Shown in pieces: positions 8,529 to 16,713 of a DNA stretch of 64,000 nucleotides (position 1 is the stretch's first letter; every line of letters starts with the position of its first letter). Made by a program: the position numbers and the translations under genes. The notes beneath the pieces were generated by a model that worked only from the letters and a program-made list of their open reading frames with translations, was not told where the DNA came from and did no database searches. Source of the DNA: Candidatus Scalindua sp. (GTDB lineage: Bacteria; Planctomycetota; Brocadiia; Brocadiales; Scalinduaceae); assembly GCA_031316155.1 (NCBI GenBank), contig JALDRB010000002.1:248001-312000 (forward strand), given 5' to 3'.

Positions 8529-9536
8529 ATGAATAATATGAATAATTATAAGGAAGTTCAATATATTTATGAGTTGAGTTACGGTTACTGGAAGTCTCAA
8601 GTTCTTTTTGTAGCGGTAGAGATGGGAATATTTACGCTGATCGGAGATAAAGACAAAAGTTATAAGATTGTCTCAAAGGAGCTGGGGACGAATCCAAGGG
8701 CAACTGAGATGATCCTCAATACACTTGTCTCGCTTGGGTTTTTAAAAAAGGTGAAAGGGAGCTTCAGGAATGCACCTATATCCAGACGTTACTTGATAAA
8801 AGATATACCCCTTTATCAGGGAGACAGAGTACACCATTTCCATAATTTGTGGGAGTTCTGGTCGAGATTAGATGTTGCTGTCAGGACGGGAAAACCTACA
8901 GCTTTTGAAGACGTTAAAGATGATGATGTAGACGATCATAGATTAAGTGATTTCTTGAAATCCATGCATAATATTGGTTCAATACAGGCAGAAGAAATAT
9001 GTAGAAAACTGCGGATAAAAGAGTATCAGAAGCTCTTAGATCTTGGAGGAGGACAGGGAACCTATGCTGTGCGGTTTGCAATGGAAAATCCTGAAATGAT
9101 GGCAACTGTTTATGATCTTCCCTACGTCATTAAGATCACCAGGAAGTTTATTTGTGAGTCAGGGTTACAGGGGAGGGTTAAGACACAGGCCGGAAACTGT
9201 CTTGAAGAAGATTTCGGTAAAGAACGATTCGATATCATTTTTGTGTCAAATTTATTGCATATTTACAACCCTGCTGAGATTCGGAAAATACTGAAAAAAT
9301 GTTGGTATTCTTTAATGAAAAAGGGTATAGTCGTGATTCAAGAGTTTACCTTGAATTCGGCGAAAACAAGGCCCACTTTCGGTACACTTTTTGGGGTGAA
9401 TATGCTGTTAGGTACCGTTGGAGGTGGGATGTATGCCGGAGGCGAGATAAAAAAGTGGCTTCAGATGGCTGGATTCAGCAGGGTAAAAAAAATGACCTTG
9501 TCACTGAACTCGAATCTCATTATTGGACATAGGTAG
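8529..9536 (+). CDS. SAM-dependent O-methyltransferase, Methyltransf_2 family (BzaC-like candidate)
   Basis: 335 residues. The N-terminal ~100 form the winged-helix dimerisation domain of plant-type O-methyltransferases (GIFTLIGD, SKELGTNPRATEMILNTL). The SAM-binding loop is LLDLGGGQGTYA (about residue 168), followed by YDLP and the FVSNLLHIY motif IV region. BzaC, which O-methylates 5-hydroxybenzimidazole, is of this type, as are BchU and acetylserotonin methyltransferases. It follows the radical SAM gene by 42 bp. A second ATG nine bases downstream (8538) could be the true start. Confidence 0.87.
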   Translation: MNNMNNYKEVQYIYELSYGYWKSQVLFVAVEMGIFTLIGDKDKSYKIVSKELGTNPRATEMILNTLVSLGFLKKVKGSFRNAPISRRYLIKDIPLYQGDRVHHFHNLWEFWSRLDVAVRTGKPTAFEDVKDDDVDDHRLSDFLKSMHNIGSIQAEEICRKLRIKEYQKLLDLGGGQGTYAVRFAMENPEMMATVYDLPYVIKITRKFICESGLQGRVKTQAGNCLEEDFGKERFDIIFVSNLLHIYNPAEIRKILKKCWYSLMKKGIVVIQEFTLNSAKTRPTFGTLFGVNMLLGTVGGGMYAGGEIKKWLQMAGFSRVKKMTLSLNSNLIIGHR

Positions 9537-9571
9537 TTTCTGTTTGTGCGGTTAGTTTGAAAGGAGAAGAG

Positions 9572-10522
9572 ATGTTTAAGAAGTTTCTGTTGATACTGGT
9601 TTGTGCCTTCCTTGTTTTTCAATCTATGAGATCGGTTTATGCCAGCGAAAAGGTTGAGGGTAAAAAACAACAGCAAGATGGTGCTGCTGCGATAGTTAAT
9701 GGTGAAATCATTCGAAGTGAAGAGGTTGATAAGAGATTAGGCGTCTACAAAAACCTGAATCAGGAAATAACGGATTCAACGAAGAGGCTTGTACTCGATC
9801 AGTTAATAGACAAAATGTTGTTAAAACAGTTTGTCAAGGAACAGGGTATTATAGTGAGTGTTGATGAAATACAGGCTGAGTTGGAAAAGGTTAAGTTTTT
9901 TTTCGAGTCAAGCCAAAATAATTCAGGAGTAACATTAGAGAAAATTCTGGAGTCTCGCGGTTCATCTGTTGTGAAGTTGAGAGAAGAGATAAGAGATACG
10001 GTTGCGTTAAGCAAGTTTCTGAGTAAGGATATAAAAGATGAAGAGATGAGGGCATTCTTTGATTCGAACCAGGATTTATTTAATGGAGAAGAAGTCAGAG
10101 CAAGCCATCTGTTGATTGATACGCGAAATCTTAAAAGTGAAGAGGAGATTGATAAAGCAAGACAAAAAATTGAAAAGTTGAAAAAAGAGATTGACAACGG
10201 AGCAGATTTTGCGGTTCTTGCAAAAAAAAATTCTGATTGCCCTTCCTCAGAAAAAGGAGGAGATTTAGGATTTTTTGAAAAAAAAGGTACGATGGTGGAG
10301 CCTTTTGCTAACGCAGCATTTTTGTTGAAAACAGGTGAGGTGAGCGATCCTGTAAAAACCCAATACGGTTTCCATCTCATAAAGGTGACCGACAGGAGAG
10401 AAGGAAAAGAGGTTAGTTATGATGAGGTAAAAGAAATGGTAGATCAAATATACAGGGAAAGAAAGACAGAAAACCTCCTGAAGAGCTTAAGAGAAAAAGC
10501 AACTATAGAACGGTTTCTTTAA
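9572..10522 (+). CDS. Parvulin-type peptidyl-prolyl cis-trans isomerase (SurA/PrsA-like)
   Basis: 316 residues from ATG 9572, preceded by AAAGGAG; an upstream in-frame TTG is less likely. A signal peptide (KKFLLILVCAFLVFQS...VYAS) sends it to the periplasm. A SurA_N-like helical chaperone region (residues ~30-165: IVNGEIIRSEEVDKRL, LIDKMLLKQF) precedes one PpiC parvulin domain (VRASHLLID, GGDLGFF, PVKTQYGFHLIKV). It should help fold exported or outer-membrane proteins. Only one parvulin domain is present, against two in E. coli SurA. The stop is followed at once by a strong hairpin. Confidence 0.92.
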   Translation: MFKKFLLILVCAFLVFQSMRSVYASEKVEGKKQQQDGAAAIVNGEIIRSEEVDKRLGVYKNLNQEITDSTKRLVLDQLIDKMLLKQFVKEQGIIVSVDEIQAELEKVKFFFESSQNNSGVTLEKILESRGSSVVKLREEIRDTVALSKFLSKDIKDEEMRAFFDSNQDLFNGEEVRASHLLIDTRNLKSEEEIDKARQKIEKLKKEIDNGADFAVLAKKNSDCPSSEKGGDLGFFEKKGTMVEPFANAAFLLKTGEVSDPVKTQYGFHLIKVTDRREGKEVSYDEVKEMVDQIYRERKTENLLKSLREKATIERFL

Positions 10523-10618
10523 CAAGTTAGGCCATCCTGGCCAACTTTCCCAAAATTCCTAAAACTGCCGTCCAGGGCAGTTTTAGGAATTTTGAACTTG
10601 CGCCTTCAGCGCAAAAAA
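10523..10618 (-). repeat. Three-hairpin dispersed repeat, copy 2 (reverse), probable 3' end of the PPIase transcript
   Basis: Holds three stems: GGCC/GGCC (10530-10545), a perfect 18-bp stem with 6-nt loop at 10552-10593 (arms AAAATTCCTAAAACTGCC), and TTGCGC/GCGCAA at 10598-10614. Matches 30771-30897 in reverse orientation. The 42-nt hairpin could terminate transcription of the PPIase gene, although no long T-run follows. Confidence 0.75.
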
Positions 10619-10649
10619 TAAGAAAATATTGAATTTTCTCATAAATATA

Positions 10650-10736
10650 GCCAGAGTGGTGGAATTGGCAGACGCGCCGGACTCAAAATCCGGTCCCCGC
10701 AAGGGGGTGTGGGTTCAACTCCCACCTCTGGCACCA
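10650..10736 (+). tRNA. tRNA-Leu (anticodon CAA), CCA encoded
   Basis: 87 nt with a class II variable arm. Acceptor arms GCCAGAG / CTCTGGC pair perfectly; the anticodon stem CCGGA/TCCGG encloses the loop CTCAAAA, giving anticodon CAA (reads UUG). The T arm GTGGG TTCAACT CCCAC is perfect. Discriminator A and the CCA end (10734-10736) are encoded. The variable arm is CCCC GCAA GGGG. Confidence 0.97.
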
Positions 10737-10745
10737 TTTTTTGAC

Positions 10746-12371
10746 TTAAATAATTATATTCTCATGCATTTCTTCACGCAGTCTTTTAATATCAGGATTT
10801 TCCAGATATTCATCAAAGGTCATCTTTTTATCAATAATACCATAAGGAGTTATCTCAATTATTCTATTTGCTATCGTTTGAATAAACTGATGGTCGTGAG
10901 ATACAAACATAACAACACCTTTAAATTTGATCAATCCGTTGTTTAACGAAGTGATTGCTTCAAGGTCCAGATGATTTGTGGGTTCATCTAAAAGCAGTAC
11001 ATTGGCCCCGCTTAACATCATCTTTGCCTGCATACAGCGTACTTTTTCACCACCGGATAGAACATTAGCCTTTTTTAATGCTTCTTCACCACTGAAAAGC
11101 ATTCTTCCCAAAAAACCTCTTATAAACTTGTCGTCCTTCTCTTTGGAGTATTGGCGAAGCCAGTCAATTAAAACAATATCTTCATGAAAGTATTCTGAAT
11201 TATCTTTTGGCAGGTATGAACGAATTACTGTCGGCCCCCAGGTGTAATTACCACTATCTGGTTTAATCTCATCCATTAATATTTCAAAGAGTGCAGTTTT
11301 AGCCAAATCATGTATTCCGACAAAAGCTACCTTGTCATCATTGTTAATGGTTAACGTTATATTATTAAGGGATTCTTCCCCATTTACTCTTTTCGAAATA
11401 TTTTTTATTGAGAGTACATTGTTTCCTATCTCTTTTTCGGGTGTAAAACGGATAAACGGCAACTTTCTTGATGAAGGTTTAATCTCCTCAATGACCATCT
11501 TTTCAAGTATCTTCTTTCTTGAAGTGGCCTGTCTTGCTTTGGAAGCATTTGCACTGAACCGGGCGACAAAAGTTTCAAGCTCTTTCCGTTTAGCTGATAT
11601 CTTTTTGTTCGTGTCTTTTGTCTGCTGCAAAACCAGCTGGCTGGATTCAAGCCAGAAATCGTAGTTGCCGGTGAAGACGGAAACTTTCCCGTAATCTATA
11701 TCTGCTATATGAGTACATACGTTATTTAGAAAATGTCTGTCATGTGAAACAACAATTACGGTATTTTTAAAATTGATCAGAAACTCTTCAAGCCAGTTAA
11801 TGGATTGAATATCCAGATGGTTTGTAGGTTCATCAAGTAATAAAATGTCTGGATTGCCGAAAAGTGCCTGAGCCAACAGGACTTTTACCTTTTCATTACC
11901 CGAAAGTTCAGCCATTTTTTTTCCATGCAGTTCGTCTGCTATACCGAGCCCGCTTAAAAGGGTAGACGCCTCGCTTTCAGCCTCCCATCCATTAAGTTCA
12001 GCAAACTCATTTTCAAGGTCGGAAACTCTCATTCCATCTTCATTGCTAAAATCACTCTTTGCGTAAATGGCATCCTTTTCAACCATAATTTTAAAAAGCT
12101 TTTTATGTCCCATTAATACAGTTTCTCGTACTTCACATTCATCAAACTCAAACTGGTTCTGTTTTAAAACCGCAATCCTTTTGTTCGGCAATATACTTAT
12201 GGTTCCTGAAGACGGCTCAACATCTCCTGACAAAATTTTAAGGAGAGTTGATTTGCCTGCACCATTGGCTCCGATAACTCCATAGCAGTTACCCGGACTG
12301 AACTTTGTGTTAACTTCTTCAAACAGTACACGTTTTCCGTATCGTAAACTTATATTATTTGTCTTTAGCAT
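10746..12371 (-). CDS. ABC-F family ATPase (YbiT-like ribosome-associated type)
   Basis: 541 residues with two ABC domains and no membrane segment. Domain 1: Walker A GANGAGKST (about residue 36), signature LSGNEKVKVLLAQ, Walker B LLLDEPTNHLD. A charged linker (KKISAKRKELETFVARF) separates the domains. Domain 2: degenerate Walker A GIHDLAKTALF, intact signature LSGGEKVR and LLLDEPTNHLD. The odd second P-loop and LSGNEK are, as I recall, features of one YbiT-like subgroup. ABC-F proteins act at the ribosomal E-site in translation control or antibiotic protection; which applies is not visible. It ends 9 bp from tRNA-Leu on the opposite strand. Confidence 0.93.
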   Translation of the reverse strand: MLKTNNISLRYGKRVLFEEVNTKFSPGNCYGVIGANGAGKSTLLKILSGDVEPSSGTISILPNKRIAVLKQNQFEFDECEVRETVLMGHKKLFKIMVEKDAIYAKSDFSNEDGMRVSDLENEFAELNGWEAESEASTLLSGLGIADELHGKKMAELSGNEKVKVLLAQALFGNPDILLLDEPTNHLDIQSINWLEEFLINFKNTVIVVSHDRHFLNNVCTHIADIDYGKVSVFTGNYDFWLESSQLVLQQTKDTNKKISAKRKELETFVARFSANASKARQATSRKKILEKMVIEEIKPSSRKLPFIRFTPEKEIGNNVLSIKNISKRVNGEESLNNITLTINNDDKVAFVGIHDLAKTALFEILMDEIKPDSGNYTWGPTVIRSYLPKDNSEYFHEDIVLIDWLRQYSKEKDDKFIRGFLGRMLFSGEEALKKANVLSGGEKVRCMQAKMMLSGANVLLLDEPTNHLDLEAITSLNNGLIKFKGVVMFVSHDHQFIQTIANRIIEITPYGIIDKKMTFDEYLENPDIKRLREEMHENIII

Positions 12372-13024
12372 AACATTCTCTTTTCGTAAAATATGTAATA
12401 TCTTTAAATACTAATATCTATTATTATTACAGGAGTTTCAGTATCTTGTGATTTTGTGGAATGCAAGGTTGTAAGTTTAAAATAAGAGACAGAAAATTGC
12501 AGATCAACAACGAAATACTGTAACGTTCAGGATGTGAAGTAATCTTTATTTACGACTGCCCAATCCGTTTGTGTACACACAGCTTATAGGTAGACTGACA
12601 GGGTATAAACCTCTTGTGGCAGAACTTTCACAGTCGCCATGATACGATAGCAACGAGCAAAAGGCAAGGGAGAAGTTGTAAAAAGAAGTCTGAACGAAGC
12701 CTGATGGTCAAACCTGCGAGCCGACCTTTCAGCAGAGAACATAATAGGCTGAGTAAAAGAGCCCTGGACTGGGTAGCCGAGAAACAGGGAAGTCTCACTG
12801 AAGGCCTGAACATGAAGGAAAGAGGAGCGCTATTGAGGGTAAAGTCTGATATGTGAAAAATTTCAAAAACTTCTTGACTTTTGACAATTATTTGTTTTAA
12901 AAAAAAGTATAGTATTTTTTTAATCTAATTCCTCATCTCCCTACGTTATATTTTTTTTACTTATTTTTTATCACAGTCTTAGAAAAAAATATTTACGTCA
13001 CGCTTTTTGAAACAGGAGGTATGT
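12372..13024. other. Intergenic region before the RiPP-like locus, with an unexplained G+C-richer island
   Basis: About 650 bp. The section 12570-12850 is richer in G+C and purines than its surroundings and can be read as an 80-residue frame (12614-12856) that resembles no protein I know. Words such as AAACCTCTTGTGGCAG, ATAATAGGCTGAG and GGGTAGCCGA look like structured RNA, possibly a fragment of group II intron domain I, though no reverse transcriptase follows. From 12860 to 13010 the DNA is very AT-rich and should carry the promoter of the next gene; TTGACA (12881) and TATAGT (12908) are 21 bp apart, too far for a clear call. Confidence 0.35.
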
Positions 13025-13360
13025 ATGTCTGATATACCGGTTCGTACTCTTGATCTCAACGGTGTTGTTGCTCTTGCCACAGTTCTCCAAGGGGTTTGGA
13101 AAGACCCGCAATGTCCCGGTAATTGTGGATGCAATCCAGTGTGCGGTTGTAATGATAATGATGGATGCTGCGAAAATAGGTGTGAATGTGAAAAAAAGGA
13201 AGGACTGATTGATATATATGACGTGTTGTCAAATCCAGTTTTTCGGGACGTTGTGCAAGGATTGGACCTCAACAGGATCAAAAGCGTACATGATTTTCAA
13301 GCCATCGTAGGCGAAATACGCACGAAGATGCGATCGTCCAGGCTCACGAGTAGCTCCTGA
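13025..13360 (+). CDS. Cysteine-rich peptide, probable RiPP precursor for the adjacent radical SAM/SPASM maturase
   Basis: 111 residues. A strong AGGAGGT (13014-13020) lies 4 nt before the ATG; a nearer in-frame TTG at 13007 would swallow the ribosome site. Residues 1-29 are cysteine-free and leader-like (VRTLDLNGVVALATVLQGVW). Residues 30-55 hold all nine cysteines (30, 34, 36, 40, 42, 48, 49, 53, 55), with the units NCGC, VCGC and RCEC plus a CC pair, rich in Gly, Asn, Asp and Pro. Residues 56-111 are a cysteine-free helical tail. No signal peptide is seen. The maturase starts 55 bp downstream. A small metal-binding protein is the alternative, but the pairing favours a modified peptide. Having the core in the middle is unusual. 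Confidence 0.72.
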   Translation: MSDIPVRTLDLNGVVALATVLQGVWKDPQCPGNCGCNPVCGCNDNDGCCENRCECEKKEGLIDIYDVLSNPVFRDVVQGLDLNRIKSVHDFQAIVGEIRTKMRSSRLTSSS

Positions 13361-13415
13361 TACAAAAAAATCCTAACGCCAAAAAAGAGGATCTGATACG
13401 CCAAATACCTTACTC

Positions 13416-14903
13416 ATGCCAAAAAAAAGCAGCAAAAGTTGCACTATTACTTCAGGAAACCATTACCCATTCATCGAAGAGAGAATCGAAGGAGCAGGGG
13501 ATACCTTCCTTGTTAAATTTCTAGACGGGTACTTGTACTATGGTCCCCTTGCTAATGTCAGCATGATTCTTGACGAGTTTGGTGCATCTGCCGTCAGGAA
13601 ATATTACCGTAAAGAGGTACTTTTACCCAACGAGCAATCTCTGATCGATGGATTGGCTGAGCACGACGTGTTCAAAATCCAGATCCATATCCCTGAGATT
13701 CCGCAAGATACGTTTGCTCATGCCGGTACTCGATGGGCGCCAACCAGCGCGACCTTCTCAACTACTCAGAAGTGTACTTTGAGATGCAAGTATTGTTATG
13801 CTGAAGGGGGAAGATTGGAAGATTTAGATATCCCCTGGCCCGTGGCGAAAGCGGCAATCGATTTGATTGTTAAGAATGCAAAAGTTCAAAAGAAGAATCC
13901 GTCTATCAACTTTTTGGGAGAAGGCGAAGCAACTGCAAGTTGGAGCGAGTTTCGGAATATCATTGAATACTTTAAGGAGCAGTGCAGACTGAATAGTTTT
14001 ACCCCTACCGTATCCTTAAGCACCAATGGTGTTTTTTCCCCATCAAGGTTAGATTATATTGCAGAGAACTGCGCCAATGTAACCTTCTCCTTAGACGGTG
14101 TGCGGGGTGTGCATGATGAGAATCGGGCTCTTCCGAACGGTGGTGGTTCGTTCGATCGCATTATTGCCAACATGAAGGGGCTCGAGGTACGTGGGAAAAC
14201 ATACGATATTAGATCGACGGTGACAGTAGCAGGTGTTTCGACACTGTCTGAGTTTGTTCTGTTCGTCGGGAAGAACTTGCAGTGCAAAAGTATCCACTTT
14301 GAACCGGTCTTCGATGTGACATCGGTCACGCACCTTAAGGGACAGATTGAAAATCTAGATGCGCAGAAGTTCGTTGATAACTTCCGTGAGGCAAGGCGAG
14401 TTGCTGCAGGATTTGAAATAGGGCTCTATTACTCAGGTTCTGCCATGAAACACCGACAGACGTTTTGTGGCGCAGGCAATGCAAGGACCTTCATGGTAAC
14501 GGCACGTGGAATCGTGACGTCATGCAGCGAAGTCCTCCAACCTTGGGATCCCAGAGCAAAGCTGTTTCAGTATGGAGAGTGGAAACAGGAGGTTGGTGAA
14601 TTCGTCGTGGATCTGAAGGCGATTGATCGTCTGGGGAAACTCAATGTCCATGAAATGCCGAAGTGCCAGGGGTGTATAGCCAAATACAATTGCGCAGGAG
14701 ACTGCTATGCCAAGAGTGCATCGTCGAGTGGAGAGCCGGCTTCAGGGGGATACACGGAACGGTGTCATATAACACGGGAATTACTCAGGGATAACTTGCT
14801 CCTTGACTGGTCTCAAAGCAGGCTGGCGCTCAGACTGGCGAGACAGATCAAATCCCTTGTTCACTGTAGTCTCTTAATCCTGAAGGTCACCTTAAATGCG
14901 TAA
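13416..14903 (+). CDS. Radical SAM/SPASM peptide maturase
   Basis: 495 residues. Residues ~25-105 look like the N-terminal peptide-recognition region common in SPASM maturases (YLYYGPLANVSMILDEFGA). The radical SAM motif is CTLRCKYCYAEGG (Cys 120, 124, 127), followed by NFLGEGEAT and SFSLDG-type barrel motifs (VTFSLDGVRG). The C-terminal SPASM region has CGAGNARTF, TSCSEVL, CQGC, CAGDCY and a last Cys in ERCH, enough to hold two auxiliary [4Fe-4S] clusters. Such enzymes form thioether or carbon-carbon bonds in peptides. Codon use seems more G+C-rich than in flanking genes, which may mean transfer. No transporter or protease gene is adjacent. Confidence 0.88.
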   Translation: MPKKSSKSCTITSGNHYPFIEERIEGAGDTFLVKFLDGYLYYGPLANVSMILDEFGASAVRKYYRKEVLLPNEQSLIDGLAEHDVFKIQIHIPEIPQDTFAHAGTRWAPTSATFSTTQKCTLRCKYCYAEGGRLEDLDIPWPVAKAAIDLIVKNAKVQKKNPSINFLGEGEATASWSEFRNIIEYFKEQCRLNSFTPTVSLSTNGVFSPSRLDYIAENCANVTFSLDGVRGVHDENRALPNGGGSFDRIIANMKGLEVRGKTYDIRSTVTVAGVSTLSEFVLFVGKNLQCKSIHFEPVFDVTSVTHLKGQIENLDAQKFVDNFREARRVAAGFEIGLYYSGSAMKHRQTFCGAGNARTFMVTARGIVTSCSEVLQPWDPRAKLFQYGEWKQEVGEFVVDLKAIDRLGKLNVHEMPKCQGCIAKYNCAGDCYAKSASSSGEPASGGYTERCHITRELLRDNLLLDWSQSRLALRLARQIKSLVHCSLLILKVTLNA

Positions 14904-15178
14904 TATATAAATTCTGGTGTTAATTATTGGATGGATGTCAAACCTTATTCAGTAATTAAGAGCTTTTTCATAGTTAAAAAAAATTGATAAAACTCTCCGC
15001 AGTATATTTTTCCGGCCTCTTTTTGATGCGATCTCTTGAGTGTTTACCTGCAATAATCCAATGTTTCATGATAGTTCTTGACGCTCCGCATCACGCGCAG
15101 CAAGGTTTCCGGCCACTTATGCTCGGGTTGAAAAAAACCTTAATATCTATCTTTCTGCACTGAGAATTTTTGCAAACG

Positions 15179-16216
15179 TCATGCTGCCTTGTGAAGTTTT
15201 TTGATAGCTTTGTGTTTATTGTGCCGGTCATTCCTCTGGTAAAGATGCAATTTAACACTAAGCCCAGTCGTGACGTATATCATAGTAAAACTTACAATTG
15301 ATGCTCGAATAAACGCCAGTGATGGACTTTCATTAAAACCCAGTTTTTTTAACAGGAAATTTGTGTTAAAGAAGAGAAAGAGGGCTATGAGAACCCTGAT
15401 GGTTTTCTGAAAAGGGGTGCCTCCATCCAGCGGTATTCCCTTGACTGTCAAGAGAATAAAACTAACATTGATTCCAAGCAAATTACCGGGAAAGCTGGCA
15501 TGATTTGGAGGAAGCATCCAGTAAATAATTAAGGGAATAATAAAAAAATAGGATAAGAGTATTAATGCTTTGGGGCTGAAGGGAAAAAATGTAACGCCCC
15601 GTGAAAAGGTATCCTTCATCAAATCAGATTTGTAAACGGTGTAATAGAAAAGGAGCATAAAAAACACTCCAATTAAAAGTCCACCTAATACATCCGCAAG
15701 GAAGTGTTCGCCGAGATACATTCTTGTGATTGGCATTAAAACAATAAGTGCAATCGCCAGCGTTTTTACCCACAATTGCTGAAACAATTGTGAAATAGAA
15801 ATCCACAAAGCCGTATTCAAACTCACATGGCCGGACGGAAATCCATACGAGTAATACTTGATATTTCTGAAATATGTGACAACATCGTCTGGTAATCTTC
15901 CCAGAAAATGACTTGCACCCATGCTGTCAAACTTTGCAGAATTCTGATAATTTCTGTTTATGAGTTTCACATGGAAATCGACATCGCAAGGTCGGGGCAA
16001 CGCAAAATATTCTTTTAAAAATATTGTTGCGAACACTGTCCAGAGCGAAACATGAAAAAGATAAAGTCCCTTACGAAAACTTATTCCAAATATGATGATT
16101 AAAAGAAGAGGAATGTAGACATAGTCATATCCAGCTGAGTTTATGGCTTTAAAAAAGAGATTCAGCAGGGAAGATTCAAATAGCTGTAAAAAGTGAATAA
16201 TTTCAGTTTGGAACAT
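15179..16216 (-). CDS. PAP2-superfamily membrane phosphatase
   Basis: 345 residues with about eight hydrophobic segments. The three PAP2 phosphatase motifs are present in order: KEYFALPRP (K-x6-RP), FPSGHVS (PSGH), and RMYLGEHFLADV (R-x5-H-x3-D). Such enzymes remove phosphate from phosphatidate, undecaprenyl diphosphate or similar lipids at the outer face of the membrane. The N-terminal ~60 and C-terminal ~110 residues extend beyond the core domain; the last part carries two or three extra membrane helices. It is a single gene with 275 bp of apparently empty DNA before the SPASM gene. Confidence 0.9.
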   Translation of the reverse strand: MFQTEIIHFLQLFESSLLNLFFKAINSAGYDYVYIPLLLIIIFGISFRKGLYLFHVSLWTVFATIFLKEYFALPRPCDVDFHVKLINRNYQNSAKFDSMGASHFLGRLPDDVVTYFRNIKYYSYGFPSGHVSLNTALWISISQLFQQLWVKTLAIALIVLMPITRMYLGEHFLADVLGGLLIGVFFMLLFYYTVYKSDLMKDTFSRGVTFFPFSPKALILLSYFFIIPLIIYWMLPPNHASFPGNLLGINVSFILLTVKGIPLDGGTPFQKTIRVLIALFLFFNTNFLLKKLGFNESPSLAFIRASIVSFTMIYVTTGLSVKLHLYQRNDRHNKHKAIKKLHKAA

Positions 16217-16713
16217 TATTTACTGTAATGTTTGAAATACTACGGCTACCTTTCTTAATGCCAATTATCAGAAAGTTTGTATTGTTAATAAGAGGAAAAT
16301 ACTCTATGACATAAGCAAAATATAAGCCATACCGGCAAAAATGTCTATCTACTTAATATATTAGAACTTATAATATTTTGGAATGGTTAGGGTAAGTCTT
16401 GTTGAAGGAATTATCCTGCATCTCAAAAAGATAATGGGAGACAAATCACTTAACGAATTGCAAATCCAACATTCTTCATGTAGGTAATTAGATACACCCG
16501 TGTTACAGGAACTATTGTTTTCTTTTTGTTTTCCTATTGTCATAAAAATATGAGAGATTTATAGTCTGATTGTTTATGTATTTGTGTTAACAAACTCTCT
16601 TATATTTACAAGCTATACTGAATTATGACAGCAGTATTATAGAAATCAATAAAAAAAATTAGCAATTCTAAATTGTAATAGTTGCAATTCCTAAGTGTAA
16701 ACAAAATATATAC
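16217..16713. other. AT-rich intergenic region
   Basis: About 500 bp between PAP2 and the polymerase gene on the same strand. I see only short AT-rich words (for example AGCAATTCTAAATTGTAA); no gene, tRNA or family repeat is supported. Confidence 0.5.

Noticed and set aside
10623..10946. Plus-strand frame across tRNA-Leu into the ABC-F gene
   Set aside because: Its start overlaps the tRNA gene and the rest is antisense to the ABC-F ATPase.
12614..12856. 80-residue plus-strand frame
   Set aside because: No ribosome site, no family resemblance; the composition looks more like structured RNA. Kept only as a low-confidence observation.
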